Shown here piece after piece: positions 1-8,897 of a stretch of 64,000 nucleotides of DNA. Under the pieces are notes generated by a model that searched no databases, was not told the DNA's origin, and was given only the letters and a program-made list of their open reading frames with translations. This stretch comes from Lachnospiraceae bacterium (lineage in GTDB: Bacteria; Bacillota; Clostridia; Lachnospirales; Lachnospiraceae). The stretch spans positions 1 to 64,000 of the forward strand of contig JAFLTE010000007.1 in the NCBI GenBank assembly GCA_022510565.1, in the 5' to 3' direction. Both the position numbers and the translations under genes were made by a program. Each line of letters opens with the position of its first letter. Position 1 is the first letter of the stretch.

Positions 1-13
1 TAGGTATTGTGGG

Positions 14-2176
14 ATGAAAATTATTAAGAGAAGCGGAGCGGAAGTAAACTTTGACTTGGAGAAAATCATAGCAGCAATCTGTAAGGCAAACAACAGTGTC
101 AAAGAGGAAGACAAATTAACAGAAGCAGAAATCGACGAGATTGCAGAAGTGGTAGCGAAGAACTGTGAAGAAATGAAGCGTTCTCCGAGTGTGGAGGAGA
201 TTCAGGATATGGTGGAAAACCAGCTGATGAAATACCGTGCTTACACGATGGCGCGTAACTATATCACTTATCGCTATAAGAGGGCACTTGTCAGAAAATC
301 AAATTCTACGGACGAGCAGATTTTAACTTTGCTGGAATGTAATAACGAGGAAGTAAAACAGGAAAATTCCAATAAAAACCCTACAGTCAACAGTGTACAG
401 CGAGATTATATGGCGGGCGAGGTCAGCAAGGATATCACGAAACGTTTTCTGCTGCCTCCGGATATTGTAGAAGCCCACGAGCAGGGGATTCTGCATTTCC
501 ATGATGCGGATTATTTTGCACAGCATATGCATAACTGCTGTCTGGTGAATCTGGAAGATATGCTGCAGAACGGAACAGTAGTCAGTGAGACTATGATTGA
601 TACGCCTAAGAGCTTCTCCACGGCGTGTAATGTGGCTACACAGAGCATCGCACAGATAGCCAGCTGTCAGTACGGTGGGCAGAGTGTTTCCTTATCTCAT
701 TTGGCGCCTTTCGTAGATGTCAGCCGTCAGAAGTTCCGCAGAGAGATTCGGCTTGAGATGGAAGAAAACGGAATCGAAGCGACCGACGAGCAAATCAATC
801 GGATTGCGGAGAGACGCGTTAAAGATGAGATAAAGAGAGGTGTGCAGATTATCCAGTATCAGGTCATAACGCTTATGACGACCAACGGACAGGCACCTTT
901 TATCACGGTGTTTATGTACATCGACGAGGCGCCTGAGGGACAGCTTCGGGATGACCTTGCCATGATTATCGAAGAAATGCTCAATCAGCGAATTAAAGGT
1001 GTTAAGAATGAGAAAGGTGTCTACATCACACCGGCATTTCCGAAACTCATTTATGTGTTGGAGGAAGACAATATTCGTGAGGGCAGTAAGTACTGGTATC
1101 TGACTAAACTGGCGGCACAGTGTACTGCGAAGCGTATGGTGCCCGACTATATTTCCGAGAAAGTGATGAAGAAACTCAAAGACGGTAATTGTTATACTTG
1201 CATGGGATGCCGTTCTTTCCTATCGGTCTATCATGATGAGGACGACAAACCGCAATTTTACGGCAGGTTTAATCAGGGCGTTGTCACTTTAAACCTGGTG
1301 GATGTGGCCTGTTCCTCCGGAAAAGATATGGATAGGTTCTGGGAGATTCTGGACGAACGTCTGGATATGTGTAAGAGGGCACTGATGTGCCGGCATAACA
1401 GACTTAAGGGTACGCCCTCCGATGTGGCACCTATTCTGTGGCAGAACGGTGCGCTTGCCAGACTGAAGAAAGGCGAAAAGATTGACAAGCTTCTATATGG
1501 CGGATATTCTACGATTTCGCTCGGTTATGCGGGACTGTGCGAGTGTACCAGATATATGACGGGCAAGAGCCATACGGATCCGGAAGCAACACCGTTTGCG
1601 TTAAAAGTGATGCAGTATTTAAATAATGCATGTAAAGAGTGGTTTGAGGAGACCAACATTGGTTTCAGCCTATATGGTACGCCGCTTGAATCCACGACCT
1701 ATAAGTTCGCTAAATGTCTGCAGAAGCGTTTTGGTATCATCGAAGGCGTAACGGATAAAAACTATATCACCAACAGCTATCATGTGCATGTGACGGAAGA
1801 AATCAATGCTTTTGATAAATTGAAATTTGAGGCGCAGTTTCAGGAATTGTCTCCCGGCGGTGCCATCAGCTATGTGGAAGTGCCGAACATGGAGAACAAT
1901 CTGGATGCGGTGTTGTCCGTAATGCAGTATATTTATGAGAATATTATGTATGCGGAGTTAAACACCAAGAGCGATTACTGCCAACAGTGTGATTATCACG
2001 GGGAGATACAGATAGTTACGGATACGGACGGTAAACTCGTCTGGAAATGTCCCAACTGCGGCAACACAGACCAGGACAAGATGAATGTGGCGAGACGTAC
2101 CTGCGGATATATCGGGACCCAATTCTGGAATCAAGGGCGCACACAGGAAATCAAAGAGCGGGTATTGCATTTATGA
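14..2176 (+). CDS. nrdD: Anaerobic ribonucleoside-triphosphate reductase (first copy)
   Basis: Class III ribonucleotide reductase, which makes dNTPs from NTPs without oxygen using a glycyl radical. The N-terminal ~95 residues form an ATP-cone allosteric domain (IIKRSGAEVNFDLEKI). The C-terminus carries a zinc site of two Cys pairs (CQQC and CPNC) and the glycyl-radical motif RRTCGYIG, with Gly698 as the expected radical residue. At 720 aa it is full length. The activase NrdG follows after 57 bases, so the two probably form an operon. Only 13 bases lie upstream, so its promoter and any NrdR boxes are outside the window. A second, clearly different nrdD lies near 40 kb; this copy has the E. coli-like radical-site context (CGYIG...FWNQGR). 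Confidence 0.96.
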   Translation: MKIIKRSGAEVNFDLEKIIAAICKANNSVKEEDKLTEAEIDEIAEVVAKNCEEMKRSPSVEEIQDMVENQLMKYRAYTMARNYITYRYKRALVRKSNSTDEQILTLLECNNEEVKQENSNKNPTVNSVQRDYMAGEVSKDITKRFLLPPDIVEAHEQGILHFHDADYFAQHMHNCCLVNLEDMLQNGTVVSETMIDTPKSFSTACNVATQSIAQIASCQYGGQSVSLSHLAPFVDVSRQKFRREIRLEMEENGIEATDEQINRIAERRVKDEIKRGVQIIQYQVITLMTTNGQAPFITVFMYIDEAPEGQLRDDLAMIIEEMLNQRIKGVKNEKGVYITPAFPKLIYVLEEDNIREGSKYWYLTKLAAQCTAKRMVPDYISEKVMKKLKDGNCYTCMGCRSFLSVYHDEDDKPQFYGRFNQGVVTLNLVDVACSSGKDMDRFWEILDERLDMCKRALMCRHNRLKGTPSDVAPILWQNGALARLKKGEKIDKLLYGGYSTISLGYAGLCECTRYMTGKSHTDPEATPFALKVMQYLNNACKEWFEETNIGFSLYGTPLESTTYKFAKCLQKRFGIIEGVTDKNYITNSYHVHVTEEINAFDKLKFEAQFQELSPGGAISYVEVPNMENNLDAVLSVMQYIYENIMYAELNTKSDYCQQCDYHGEIQIVTDTDGKLVWKCPNCGNTDQDKMNVARRTCGYIGTQFWNQGRTQEIKERVLHL

Positions 2177-2179
2177 ACA

Positions 2180-2220
2180 AAACGAGCAAGCTCGTTTGCG
2201 AGATTTACTTCGTAAACTCG
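2180..2220 (+). repeat. Tandem hairpins between nrdD and nrdG
   Basis: Two adjacent inverted repeats fill the nrdD-nrdG gap. The first pairs AAACGAG (2180-2186) with CTCGTTT (2191-2197) around a 4-nt loop. The second pairs 2199-2208 with 2212-2220, with one bulged A and a 3-nt loop. There is no T-run, so a terminator is unlikely. It may be a dispersed palindromic repeat or an RNA processing/stability element between the two cistrons. Confidence 0.6.
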
Positions 2221-2233
2221 GAAAAGGTGACAA

Positions 2234-2758
2234 ATGAACTATGCTGAGATAAAAAATATTGACATCGCCAACGGACCGGGCGTACGTGTGACGCTTTTTG
2301 TGAGTGGGTGTACACACCGTTGTGAGGGGTGCTTTAACGAGGTGACATGGGACTTTAATTACGGCAGACCCTTTGATGAGGATGTGGAGAAACTGCTTTT
2401 GACTTATTTGGAACCGGACTATATTGCGGGACTTACGCTTCTTGGCGGAGAACCCCTTGAATATGTGAATTGGCAGGCTCTATTGCCTTTTGTGCGCAGA
2501 GTAAAAGAGAAGTATCCGGAGAAGAACATCTGGTGCTATACGGGGTATCGTTTTGAGGAGGATGTTTTGGATAAGTTCTGTTCTCGGTGGGAGGAGATGA
2601 GAGAATTTCTTTCCCATATTGATGTACTTGTGGACGGAGAATTTATTTCGGCACAGAAGGATATCAGTTTACCATTTCGAGGCTCAGCCAATCAACGCAT
2701 TATTCAGGTGCAGGAATCGTTAAAATGCGGCGAGACGGTACTGTGGACAGGAAAATGA
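2234..2758 (+). CDS. nrdG: Anaerobic ribonucleoside-triphosphate reductase activating protein (first copy)
   Basis: Radical SAM activase that installs the glycyl radical on NrdD. The CxxxCxxC cluster motif is seen early as CTHRCEGC, and the fold continues with TLLGGEP, the SAM-binding glycine-rich motif. At 174 aa it matches the usual NrdG length. An AAAGGTG Shine-Dalgarno lies just upstream of the ATG. It sits directly behind the first nrdD, separated by the tandem hairpins at 2180-2220, and is presumably its dedicated partner. A second nrdG at 42.2 kb has a different sequence and follows the second nrdD. Confidence 0.95.
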   Translation: MNYAEIKNIDIANGPGVRVTLFVSGCTHRCEGCFNEVTWDFNYGRPFDEDVEKLLLTYLEPDYIAGLTLLGGEPLEYVNWQALLPFVRRVKEKYPEKNIWCYTGYRFEEDVLDKFCSRWEEMREFLSHIDVLVDGEFISAQKDISLPFRGSANQRIIQVQESLKCGETVLWTGK

Positions 2759-2774
2759 ATATATGATAGAAGAG

Positions 2775-2816
2775 GAATCCGCGGAATGAAGCATTTTGTC
2801 CCGCGGATTCATGTTT
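2775..2816. terminator. Terminator between nrdG and the convergent ABC permease
   Basis: A perfect 10-bp stem, GAATCCGCGG (2775-2784) with CCGCGGATTC (2801-2810), has a 16-nt loop and is followed by ATGTTTT. It lies between two convergent genes and probably ends the nrdDG transcript. Confidence 0.8.
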
Positions 2817-2826
2817 TCAAGCAATA

Positions 2827-3648
2827 TTAATACTTTTTACGATAGTAATGCTCCAAACTCTGAATCAGCTTATAGAATGCCATGGCGATGGCACACAGGA
2901 TGATGATGGATGTGATTACCATGCTTAACTGAAAGACTTGCGAGCCATAGATAATCAGATATCCCAGACCGCGTCTGGCAGCAAGAAATTCACCGATAAT
3001 CACACCCACAAGCGACAGCCCGATGTTTACCTTCATATTGCTTAATATCAGCGGAATTGAGCTTGGTAGGATTACTTTCAGGAGAGCATCACGTCGATTC
3101 CCGCCCAGTGTGTATATGAGCTTTAACATCTCGGAATCCGCCTGACAAAATCCGGTGTATAGGTTAATGATAGAGCCGAAGATTGCCACGGATATACCGG
3201 CAACGATAATCGTGTTTGTTCCGGTACCCAGCCAGACAATCAGAAGCGGTGCAAGCGCTGATTTTGGCAGGGAGTTGAGGGTGACAAGATAAGGCTCTAA
3301 AACTTCAGCCAGGCCATGCACATACCACAGAATTGTTGCGGTGAGAAGACTTAATAGTGTGACAAGCAGGAAGCTTACTATTATTTCAAGCAGTGTTATT
3401 CCTGTATGCGTAAAGAATGAGTGGTCTGCCAACATATGATACAGATAAGTAACAATGCCGCTTGGGCTGCTGAAAAAGAAGACATCAATCCATTTAAATC
3501 TTGCAGCCAGTTCCCATATGCCCAAGAATGCAACAGTCAGAAGAATCCTGAGCAGACTGATAATATGATGATGGTGCCTGTGTGCCTTCAAATACAGACG
3601 TTGGTTGGCGGATATGCCGTCAGATTGGTTGCGTAATTGGCTGTTCAT
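2827..3648 (-). CDS. ABC transporter permease, NitT/TauT (SsuC/ThiX-like) family
   Basis: Integral membrane permease of a small-molecule importer. The 273-aa protein has a His-rich cytosolic N-terminus (HRHHHH) followed by about six membrane segments. The coupling-helix region typical of the SsuC/TauC family is seen (TLGGNRRDALLKVILPSSIP). The ATG has a GGGAGG Shine-Dalgarno 9 bases upstream and overlaps the end of the ATPase gene by 29 bases, so the two are translationally linked. No substrate-binding protein is next to the pair. The substrate cannot be read from the sequence; sulfonate, thiamine-precursor and riboflavin-like importers share this architecture. Confidence 0.85.
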   Translation of the reverse strand: MNSQLRNQSDGISANQRLYLKAHRHHHHIISLLRILLTVAFLGIWELAARFKWIDVFFFSSPSGIVTYLYHMLADHSFFTHTGITLLEIIVSFLLVTLLSLLTATILWYVHGLAEVLEPYLVTLNSLPKSALAPLLIVWLGTGTNTIIVAGISVAIFGSIINLYTGFCQADSEMLKLIYTLGGNRRDALLKVILPSSIPLILSNMKVNIGLSLVGVIIGEFLAARRGLGYLIIYGSQVFQLSMVITSIIILCAIAMAFYKLIQSLEHYYRKKY

Positions 3649-4417
3649 TCGTCAACACCTCCCATAGTTGGTTAAAGTAGAGTTGATATTCTGCTGTATT
3701 TCTGACTTTCATGGGGTCATGACGCTCTACGGAGAACTGAATCGGCATCTCATATATGATACTTGCAGGCCTTTTTGATAATACCAGAACGCGATCCGCA
3801 AGAGTGATTGCCTCTGATAGGTCATGTGTGATTAGTATGGCCGTTTTATTAGTTTTACGGATAATCTGAGCGATGTCTGCGGAGACATTGAGCCGTGTCT
3901 GAGAATCCAGCGCACTGAACGGCTCATCCAATAACAGCAAATCGGGATGCGTGGCCAGAGTGCGTATCAGGGCTGCCCGCTGACGCATACCGCCGGACAA
4001 TTCGGAAGGCTTCTTGTCCTTAAAAGCATAAAGCTCATAGTCTATGAGAAGTTGTGTGACGTAATCAATATTTTCCTGCGTCAGTGTGTGATTAAGCTCT
4101 AATCCCAGAATGACATTCTTGTAGACGCTGCGCCATTCAAACAGATGGTCTCGCTGAAGCATATAGCCGATTTGCTTTATTTCGCCGGGACCGCAGTCGG
4201 TGATGTACTCACCTTTGTAGAAGAGATCTCCTTTTTCCGGTGTAAGCAGTCCGGCAATAATGGACAGAAGCGTGGATTTGCCGCATCCACTGGGACCTAC
4301 GATGGCGAGAAATTCTCCTTGGAATACTTCAAAAGATATATGAGAAAGAGCAGGCGTTTCCCCTTTTAAGTTGTGATATGCATAGGAGATATCCTGTAAT
4401 GATAATATTAACTGCAT
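3620..4417 (-). CDS. ABC transporter ATP-binding protein, NitT/TauT family
   Basis: Cytoplasmic ATPase that drives the permease encoded just downstream. Walker A is GPSGCGKST, the ABC signature is LSGGMRQR, Walker B is LLLLDEPFSALD, and the H-loop is ITHDLSEA, all intact. The length of 265 aa is normal for the family. AAGGAGTTGCTATTC precedes the ATG. The gene is divergent from argH across a 126-base spacer. With no binding-protein gene in either direction, the importer must use a protein encoded elsewhere or be incomplete. Confidence 0.88.
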   Translation of the reverse strand: MQLILSLQDISYAYHNLKGETPALSHISFEVFQGEFLAIVGPSGCGKSTLLSIIAGLLTPEKGDLFYKGEYITDCGPGEIKQIGYMLQRDHLFEWRSVYKNVILGLELNHTLTQENIDYVTQLLIDYELYAFKDKKPSELSGGMRQRAALIRTLATHPDLLLLDEPFSALDSQTRLNVSADIAQIIRKTNKTAILITHDLSEAITLADRVLVLSKRPASIIYEMPIQFSVERHDPMKVRNTAEYQLYFNQLWEVLTNEQPITQPI

Positions 4418-4479
4418 AGAATAGCAACTCCTTATGGTTATAAATTATTGTATGAATTAGAAGAAAATATGTGTTTTGA

Positions 4480-4508
4480 TTGAAAAGAAAAGTATTTTGT
4501 GGTATCAT
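4480..4508 (+). promoter_or_regulatory. Sigma-A promoter of argH
   Basis: TTGAAA (4480-4485), a 17-base spacer and TATCAT (4503-4508), 35 bases ahead of the argH ATG. Confidence 0.6.
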
Positions 4509-4543
4509 CAAATTCAGATTTAATTATAGTGGAGGAATAGCGC

Positions 4544-5965
4544 ATGGCACAGTTATGGGGCGGCCGCTTTACAAAAGAGACGGATAAGCTTGTATATAAC
4601 TTTAACGCATCAATTTCTTTTGACCAAAAATTTTTCGGACAGGACATTGAAGGCAGTATTACGCACGTGGTCATGCTTGCCAAGCAGGGTATTCTGACTA
4701 AGGATGAGAAAGATGTTATCCTGAAAGGTCTTACCGGAATCCGCAAGGATGTGGAGGAAGGACGACTTCAGATTACCGAGGAGTACGAAGATATCCACAG
4801 TTTTGTGGAGGCTAATTTGATTGACCGTATCGGGGATGCAGGCAAGAAGCTGCATACCGGCAGAAGTCGTAATGATCAAGTGGCACTCGATATGAGATTA
4901 TATACGAGATTGGAAGTACTTCATGTGGACGAGCTTATTAAAGAGCTGCTCGTCACATTGCTTCACATTATGGAAGAGAATACAGACACATATATGCCCG
5001 GGTTTACCCATCTGCAAAAAGCCCAGCCGGTGACGCTGGCGCATCATGTAGGTGCATACTTTGAGATGTTTAAGAGAGACCGCTCAAGGCTTAAAGACAT
5101 ATATTACCGAATGAATTATTGTCCGCTTGGCGCAGGAGCGTTGGCAGGGACAACCTATCCGCTTGACAGAAATTATTCGGCTTCATTGCTGGGCTTTGAA
5201 GGTCCTACTTTGAACAGTATGGATTCTGTGGCGGACAGAGACTACGTTATTGAATTCTTGTCGGCATTATCCATGATTATGATGCATTTGAGTCGTTTCT
5301 GCGAGGAAATTATTATTTGGAACAGCGATGAGTACCGTTTCGTAGAAATTGATGATGCCTATTCCACAGGAAGCAGTATCATGCCGCAGAAAAAGAATCC
5401 GGATATCGCCGAATTAATCCGCGGAAAGACAGGCAGAGTGTACGGAGCGCTCATCTCGATTCTAACCACTATGAAGGGACTTCCGCTTGCATACAATAAA
5501 GATATGCAGGAGGACAAGGAGCTGACATTTGATGCCATTGATACGGCGAAGGGATGTCTGGCATTGTTTGAGGGTATGGTTCGCACCATGAAATTCCGCA
5601 AAGATATCATGGAGCGAAGTGCCATGAACGGATTTACCAACGCTACTGATGCAGCGGATTATTTGGTAGTACGCGGTGTGCCGTTTAGAGATGCACACAG
5701 CATTATCGGGAAACTGGTGCTTTATTGTATTGATAAGCAGTGTAGTATTGAAGATCTGACTATAGAGGAGCTTAAGGAAATCAGTCCTGTTTTTGAAGAG
5801 GATGTCTATGATGCAATCAGTCTTAAAACATGTGTGGAGAAGAGGCTGACTACCGGAGGACCGGGGCCGGAGGCAATGAGAAAGGTGATTGCTTTGGAAA
5901 AAGATTATCTCCAGAAAAATTGGCAGGACGAAGAAGATATAAAAATGCCGGTTATGGGTGAGTGA
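4544..5965 (+). CDS. argH: Argininosuccinate lyase
   Basis: Catalyses the last step of arginine synthesis, splitting argininosuccinate to arginine and fumarate. The fumarase/aspartase superfamily signature GSSIMPQKKNPD carries the catalytic serine loop. TGRSRNDQ near residue 110 is a substrate-binding motif typical of ArgH. At 473 aa it is full length. A GGAGG Shine-Dalgarno precedes the ATG. No argG is adjacent, so it stands alone here. It is followed by asd after 40 bases; the two may be cotranscribed since no terminator is seen between them. Confidence 0.96.
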   Translation: MAQLWGGRFTKETDKLVYNFNASISFDQKFFGQDIEGSITHVVMLAKQGILTKDEKDVILKGLTGIRKDVEEGRLQITEEYEDIHSFVEANLIDRIGDAGKKLHTGRSRNDQVALDMRLYTRLEVLHVDELIKELLVTLLHIMEENTDTYMPGFTHLQKAQPVTLAHHVGAYFEMFKRDRSRLKDIYYRMNYCPLGAGALAGTTYPLDRNYSASLLGFEGPTLNSMDSVADRDYVIEFLSALSMIMMHLSRFCEEIIIWNSDEYRFVEIDDAYSTGSSIMPQKKNPDIAELIRGKTGRVYGALISILTTMKGLPLAYNKDMQEDKELTFDAIDTAKGCLALFEGMVRTMKFRKDIMERSAMNGFTNATDAADYLVVRGVPFRDAHSIIGKLVLYCIDKQCSIEDLTIEELKEISPVFEEDVYDAISLKTCVEKRLTTGGPGPEAMRKVIALEKDYLQKNWQDEEDIKMPVMGE

Positions 5966-6005
5966 GATATAAAAAAGACACATTTAGAAAGGAGTATACA
6001 TAGAT

Positions 6006-7091
6006 ATGAGTGACAAATTAAGAGTAGGAATTTTAGGAGGAACCGGTATGGTTGGGCAGCGGTTTATCGCTCTGCTTGAGAATCATCCGTGGTTTGAAGT
6101 GACGACGATTGCGGCAAGTCCGCGTTCGGCAGGCAAGACTTATGCCGAGGCGGTAGGCGACAGATGGAAAATGACTACTCCTATGCCTGAAGCGGTTAAG
6201 AGTATTATTGTGAAAAATGTCAATGAAGTGAACGAAGTGGCGGCAGAAGTGGATTTCGTATTCTCCGCAGTGGACATGACTAAAGATGAAATCAAGAAAA
6301 TCGAAGAGGAGTATGCGAAGACGGAAACTCCTGTAGTGTCCAATAACAGTGCACACCGTTGGACACCGGATGTGCCGATGGTTGTACCGGAAATCAATGC
6401 GGACCATTTTTCGGTCATTGATGCGCAGAAGAAACGTCTCGGCACGACCAGAGGTTTTATCGCCGTAAAACCGAACTGCTCTATTCAGAGTTATGCGCCG
6501 GTACTTACCGCTTGGAAGGAGTTTGAACCCTATGAAGTGGTTGCTACGACCTACCAGGCAATTTCCGGAGCAGGCAAGACTTTTAAGGATTGGCCGGAGA
6601 TGGTAGAGAATGTGATTCCCTATATCGGTGGTGAGGAGGAAAAGAGCGAGAAAGAACCTCTTAGGATTTGGGGTAAGGTAGAAAACGGTGAAATTGTTCC
6701 GGCAACCAGCCCGGTTATCACCTGCCAGTGTATTCGTATTCCGGTATTAAACGGGCATACCGCTGCGGTGTTTGTAAAGTTCAGAAAGCAGCCTACCAAA
6801 GAACAGCTTGTGGAAAAACTGGTGAACTTTAAGGGACTTCCGCAGGAACTTAAACTTCCAAGTGCACCGAAACAGTTTATTCAGGTGATGGAGGAGGATA
6901 ACAGACCTCAGGTTACGCTGGATGTAGATTATGAGAACGGCATGGGAATCAGTGTGGGACGTATCAGACCGGACAGTGTCTATGACTGGAAATTCGTCGG
7001 ACTTTCACACAATACGGTGCGCGGAGCAGCCGGAGGTGCGGTACTCTGTGCCGAGACATTGAAAGCACAAGGTTACATTACGAAAAAGTAG
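6006..7091 (+). CDS. asd: Aspartate-semialdehyde dehydrogenase
   Basis: Reduces aspartyl phosphate to aspartate semialdehyde, the branch point to lysine/diaminopimelate, threonine and methionine. The N-terminal NADP-binding motif GGTGMVGQRF starts at residue 10. The catalytic cysteine is in KPNCSIQS, and the substrate-handling histidine is in LNGHTAAVF. The 361-aa length and the VSNNSAHRW segment fit the archaeal/fungal-type branch that is also common in Clostridia, rather than the E. coli-type enzyme. GAAAGGAG precedes the ATG. Confidence 0.95.
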   Translation: MSDKLRVGILGGTGMVGQRFIALLENHPWFEVTTIAASPRSAGKTYAEAVGDRWKMTTPMPEAVKSIIVKNVNEVNEVAAEVDFVFSAVDMTKDEIKKIEEEYAKTETPVVSNNSAHRWTPDVPMVVPEINADHFSVIDAQKKRLGTTRGFIAVKPNCSIQSYAPVLTAWKEFEPYEVVATTYQAISGAGKTFKDWPEMVENVIPYIGGEEEKSEKEPLRIWGKVENGEIVPATSPVITCQCIRIPVLNGHTAAVFVKFRKQPTKEQLVEKLVNFKGLPQELKLPSAPKQFIQVMEEDNRPQVTLDVDYENGMGISVGRIRPDSVYDWKFVGLSHNTVRGAAGGAVLCAETLKAQGYITKK

Positions 7092-7109
7092 AGAAAATAT
7101 AATGGGGTT

Positions 7110-7140
7110 ATTCGTCCGTATTTGGGGAATTCGGACGAGT
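7110..7140 (+). other. Hairpin between asd and the GGDEF/EAL gene
   Basis: A 9-bp stem with one G-T pair joins 7110-7118 to 7132-7140 around a 13-nt loop. No T-run follows, so termination would be weak. It sits just upstream of the preferred start at 7156, so it could affect readthrough or translation of the next gene. Confidence 0.4.
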
Positions 7141-7155
7141 ATAAGGGTATGGCAT

Positions 7156-8880
7156 ATGGATGAATTGAAATACCAAGTAGATTTGTTAAATGCAATGAAC
7201 GAGAAGCTGAGCAGGGAAGAGAAGATGCTGCGGCTTATTTGCGAGACATCTAACAGTGCGTTTCTGTATTACAATTTTGCCGACGATAAATTTCAGACTG
7301 TTGCCAACTGGGAACATTTTTTTGGATTTACGGTTGCGGATGCTCGTGATTTGAACAGGCTGTATGACTGTGTGGAGGAACAGTGCGTTATTCCACTCAG
7401 GGAGGTGCTGTTTATTGAACAGCAGAAATTACAGAGCCAATCCATTGAGGTGAAATTACGGGATAAGCATATATGCGTACAAGTGGAGGTCAACGTTGTC
7501 TATGACGAGGCGGAAAATCCAACGGATAAAATTGTCCGTTTTAGGGATGTGACCAAATTAAACGCACAGAATGATGAGTTGACATATTTGGCGTATTATG
7601 ATGTGCTGACGGGACTGTATAACCGTAACTATTTTGTCAGGCTGATGAGTGACTTTGTCAGAAAAGCGCAGGAGGAAAATACTACTGTAGCGGTTATGTT
7701 TATGGATTTCGACGATTTCCGCAGAATCAATGACGGTATGGGGATTATTGTCGGGGATGAACTCGTGCAGGTGTTCGGACAATTTTTATCGGAGTTGATG
7801 GGAGATCATATTGTCGTATCCCACTTTAACGGAGATGTTTTTTGCATCGGTATCTATGATCCGTGCGGGGCAAGAAGTGTGGAAACACTTTATAAGACAA
7901 TCAGAGAACGGCTCAAACGTCCGTTCAGATTGTCCGGCGGACAGGAAATATTTATTACGGTAAGTGTAGGTGTGGCGGAATGTCCTGAGGCGGCGACGAG
8001 CACTTTGGAGTTAATCAATTGCGCTGAGATTGTCATGTTTAAGGCTAAAGCCATGGGTAAAGATAAGGTGCTGTATTATGAAGGCACGATTTTGGACGAG
8101 TTTCTTAAGAACGCAAATATAGAGAATCAGTTGAAAACTGCTGCTTTCCAGCAGAGTTTTACCATGTACTATCAACCGCAGTTTAGAACAAACGACAGAA
8201 AGCTCAGAGGTGTGGAAGCTCTGATTCGTTGGAAAAACGATGACGGAAAGATGATCAGTCCCGCTGTATTTATTCCAATCGCGGAAAAGAGTGGAACGAT
8301 TGTGCCCATCGGTGCGTGGGTAATTGAGGAGAGTCTGCAGGCATATGCGGAATGGAAACGCAAATATCATTATCCGTTGGTTATGTCGTTGAATATTTCG
8401 GCTATTCAGTACAGGCAGCCGGATTTTATAGAACAAATGCTGCATTTAATGGAAAAGTATGATGTAGCGCCTTCGGAAATTGAATTGGAGATAACGGAGT
8501 CTGTTCTGATAGATGATTTTACTGAAGTGACGGAGAAACTTGCAGTACTCAGGGATATCGGCATTAAGATTTCTCTGGATGATTTCGGAACAGGCTATTC
8601 GTCGTTGTCCTATTTAAAAGGGCTGCCCATTGATACACTCAAGATAGATAAGTCTTTTATCGATACGGTAGTGACGGATGAAAATACAAGAATTATAACA
8701 GAGTCCATTATTTACATGGTAAAGAAGTTAGGATATGAGACAATTGCCGAAGGTGTTGAAACGGAAGAGCAGTATCGCTATCTGAATGAGATTGATTGTG
8801 ATAATATACAGGGATATTTGTTGGGGAGACCGATGCCGTCGGAGAAGATAGAGAGCCTGTTGGCTGATATGACTGCATAA
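7156..8880 (+). CDS. PAS-GGDEF-EAL protein, probable c-di-GMP phosphodiesterase
   Basis: Cytoplasmic c-di-GMP signalling protein of 574 aa: a PAS-like sensor (~20-140), a GGDEF domain (~150-310) and an EAL domain (~325-570). The GGDEF signature is degenerate (HFNGDVF), so cyclase activity is unlikely. The EAL domain keeps the residues expected for activity: EALIRW, LEITES, DDFGTGYS, KIDKSF and AEGVE. It therefore most likely degrades c-di-GMP, with the dead GGDEF as a GTP-sensing or regulatory module. I chose ATG 7156 over 7102 because AAGGG at 7143-7147 is well spaced and the PAS coiled-coil lead begins there. Confidence 0.88.
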   Translation: MDELKYQVDLLNAMNEKLSREEKMLRLICETSNSAFLYYNFADDKFQTVANWEHFFGFTVADARDLNRLYDCVEEQCVIPLREVLFIEQQKLQSQSIEVKLRDKHICVQVEVNVVYDEAENPTDKIVRFRDVTKLNAQNDELTYLAYYDVLTGLYNRNYFVRLMSDFVRKAQEENTTVAVMFMDFDDFRRINDGMGIIVGDELVQVFGQFLSELMGDHIVVSHFNGDVFCIGIYDPCGARSVETLYKTIRERLKRPFRLSGGQEIFITVSVGVAECPEAATSTLELINCAEIVMFKAKAMGKDKVLYYEGTILDEFLKNANIENQLKTAAFQQSFTMYYQPQFRTNDRKLRGVEALIRWKNDDGKMISPAVFIPIAEKSGTIVPIGAWVIEESLQAYAEWKRKYHYPLVMSLNISAIQYRQPDFIEQMLHLMEKYDVAPSEIELEITESVLIDDFTEVTEKLAVLRDIGIKISLDDFGTGYSSLSYLKGLPIDTLKIDKSFIDTVVTDENTRIITESIIYMVKKLGYETIAEGVETEEQYRYLNEIDCDNIQGYLLGRPMPSEKIESLLADMTA

Positions 8881-8897
8881 AATATGTGAGGTAATAT

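Noticed and set aside
2234-2758. First NrdG as a pyruvate formate-lyase activase
   Set aside because: Its length (174 aa), position behind nrdD and lack of a PFL gene fit NrdG.
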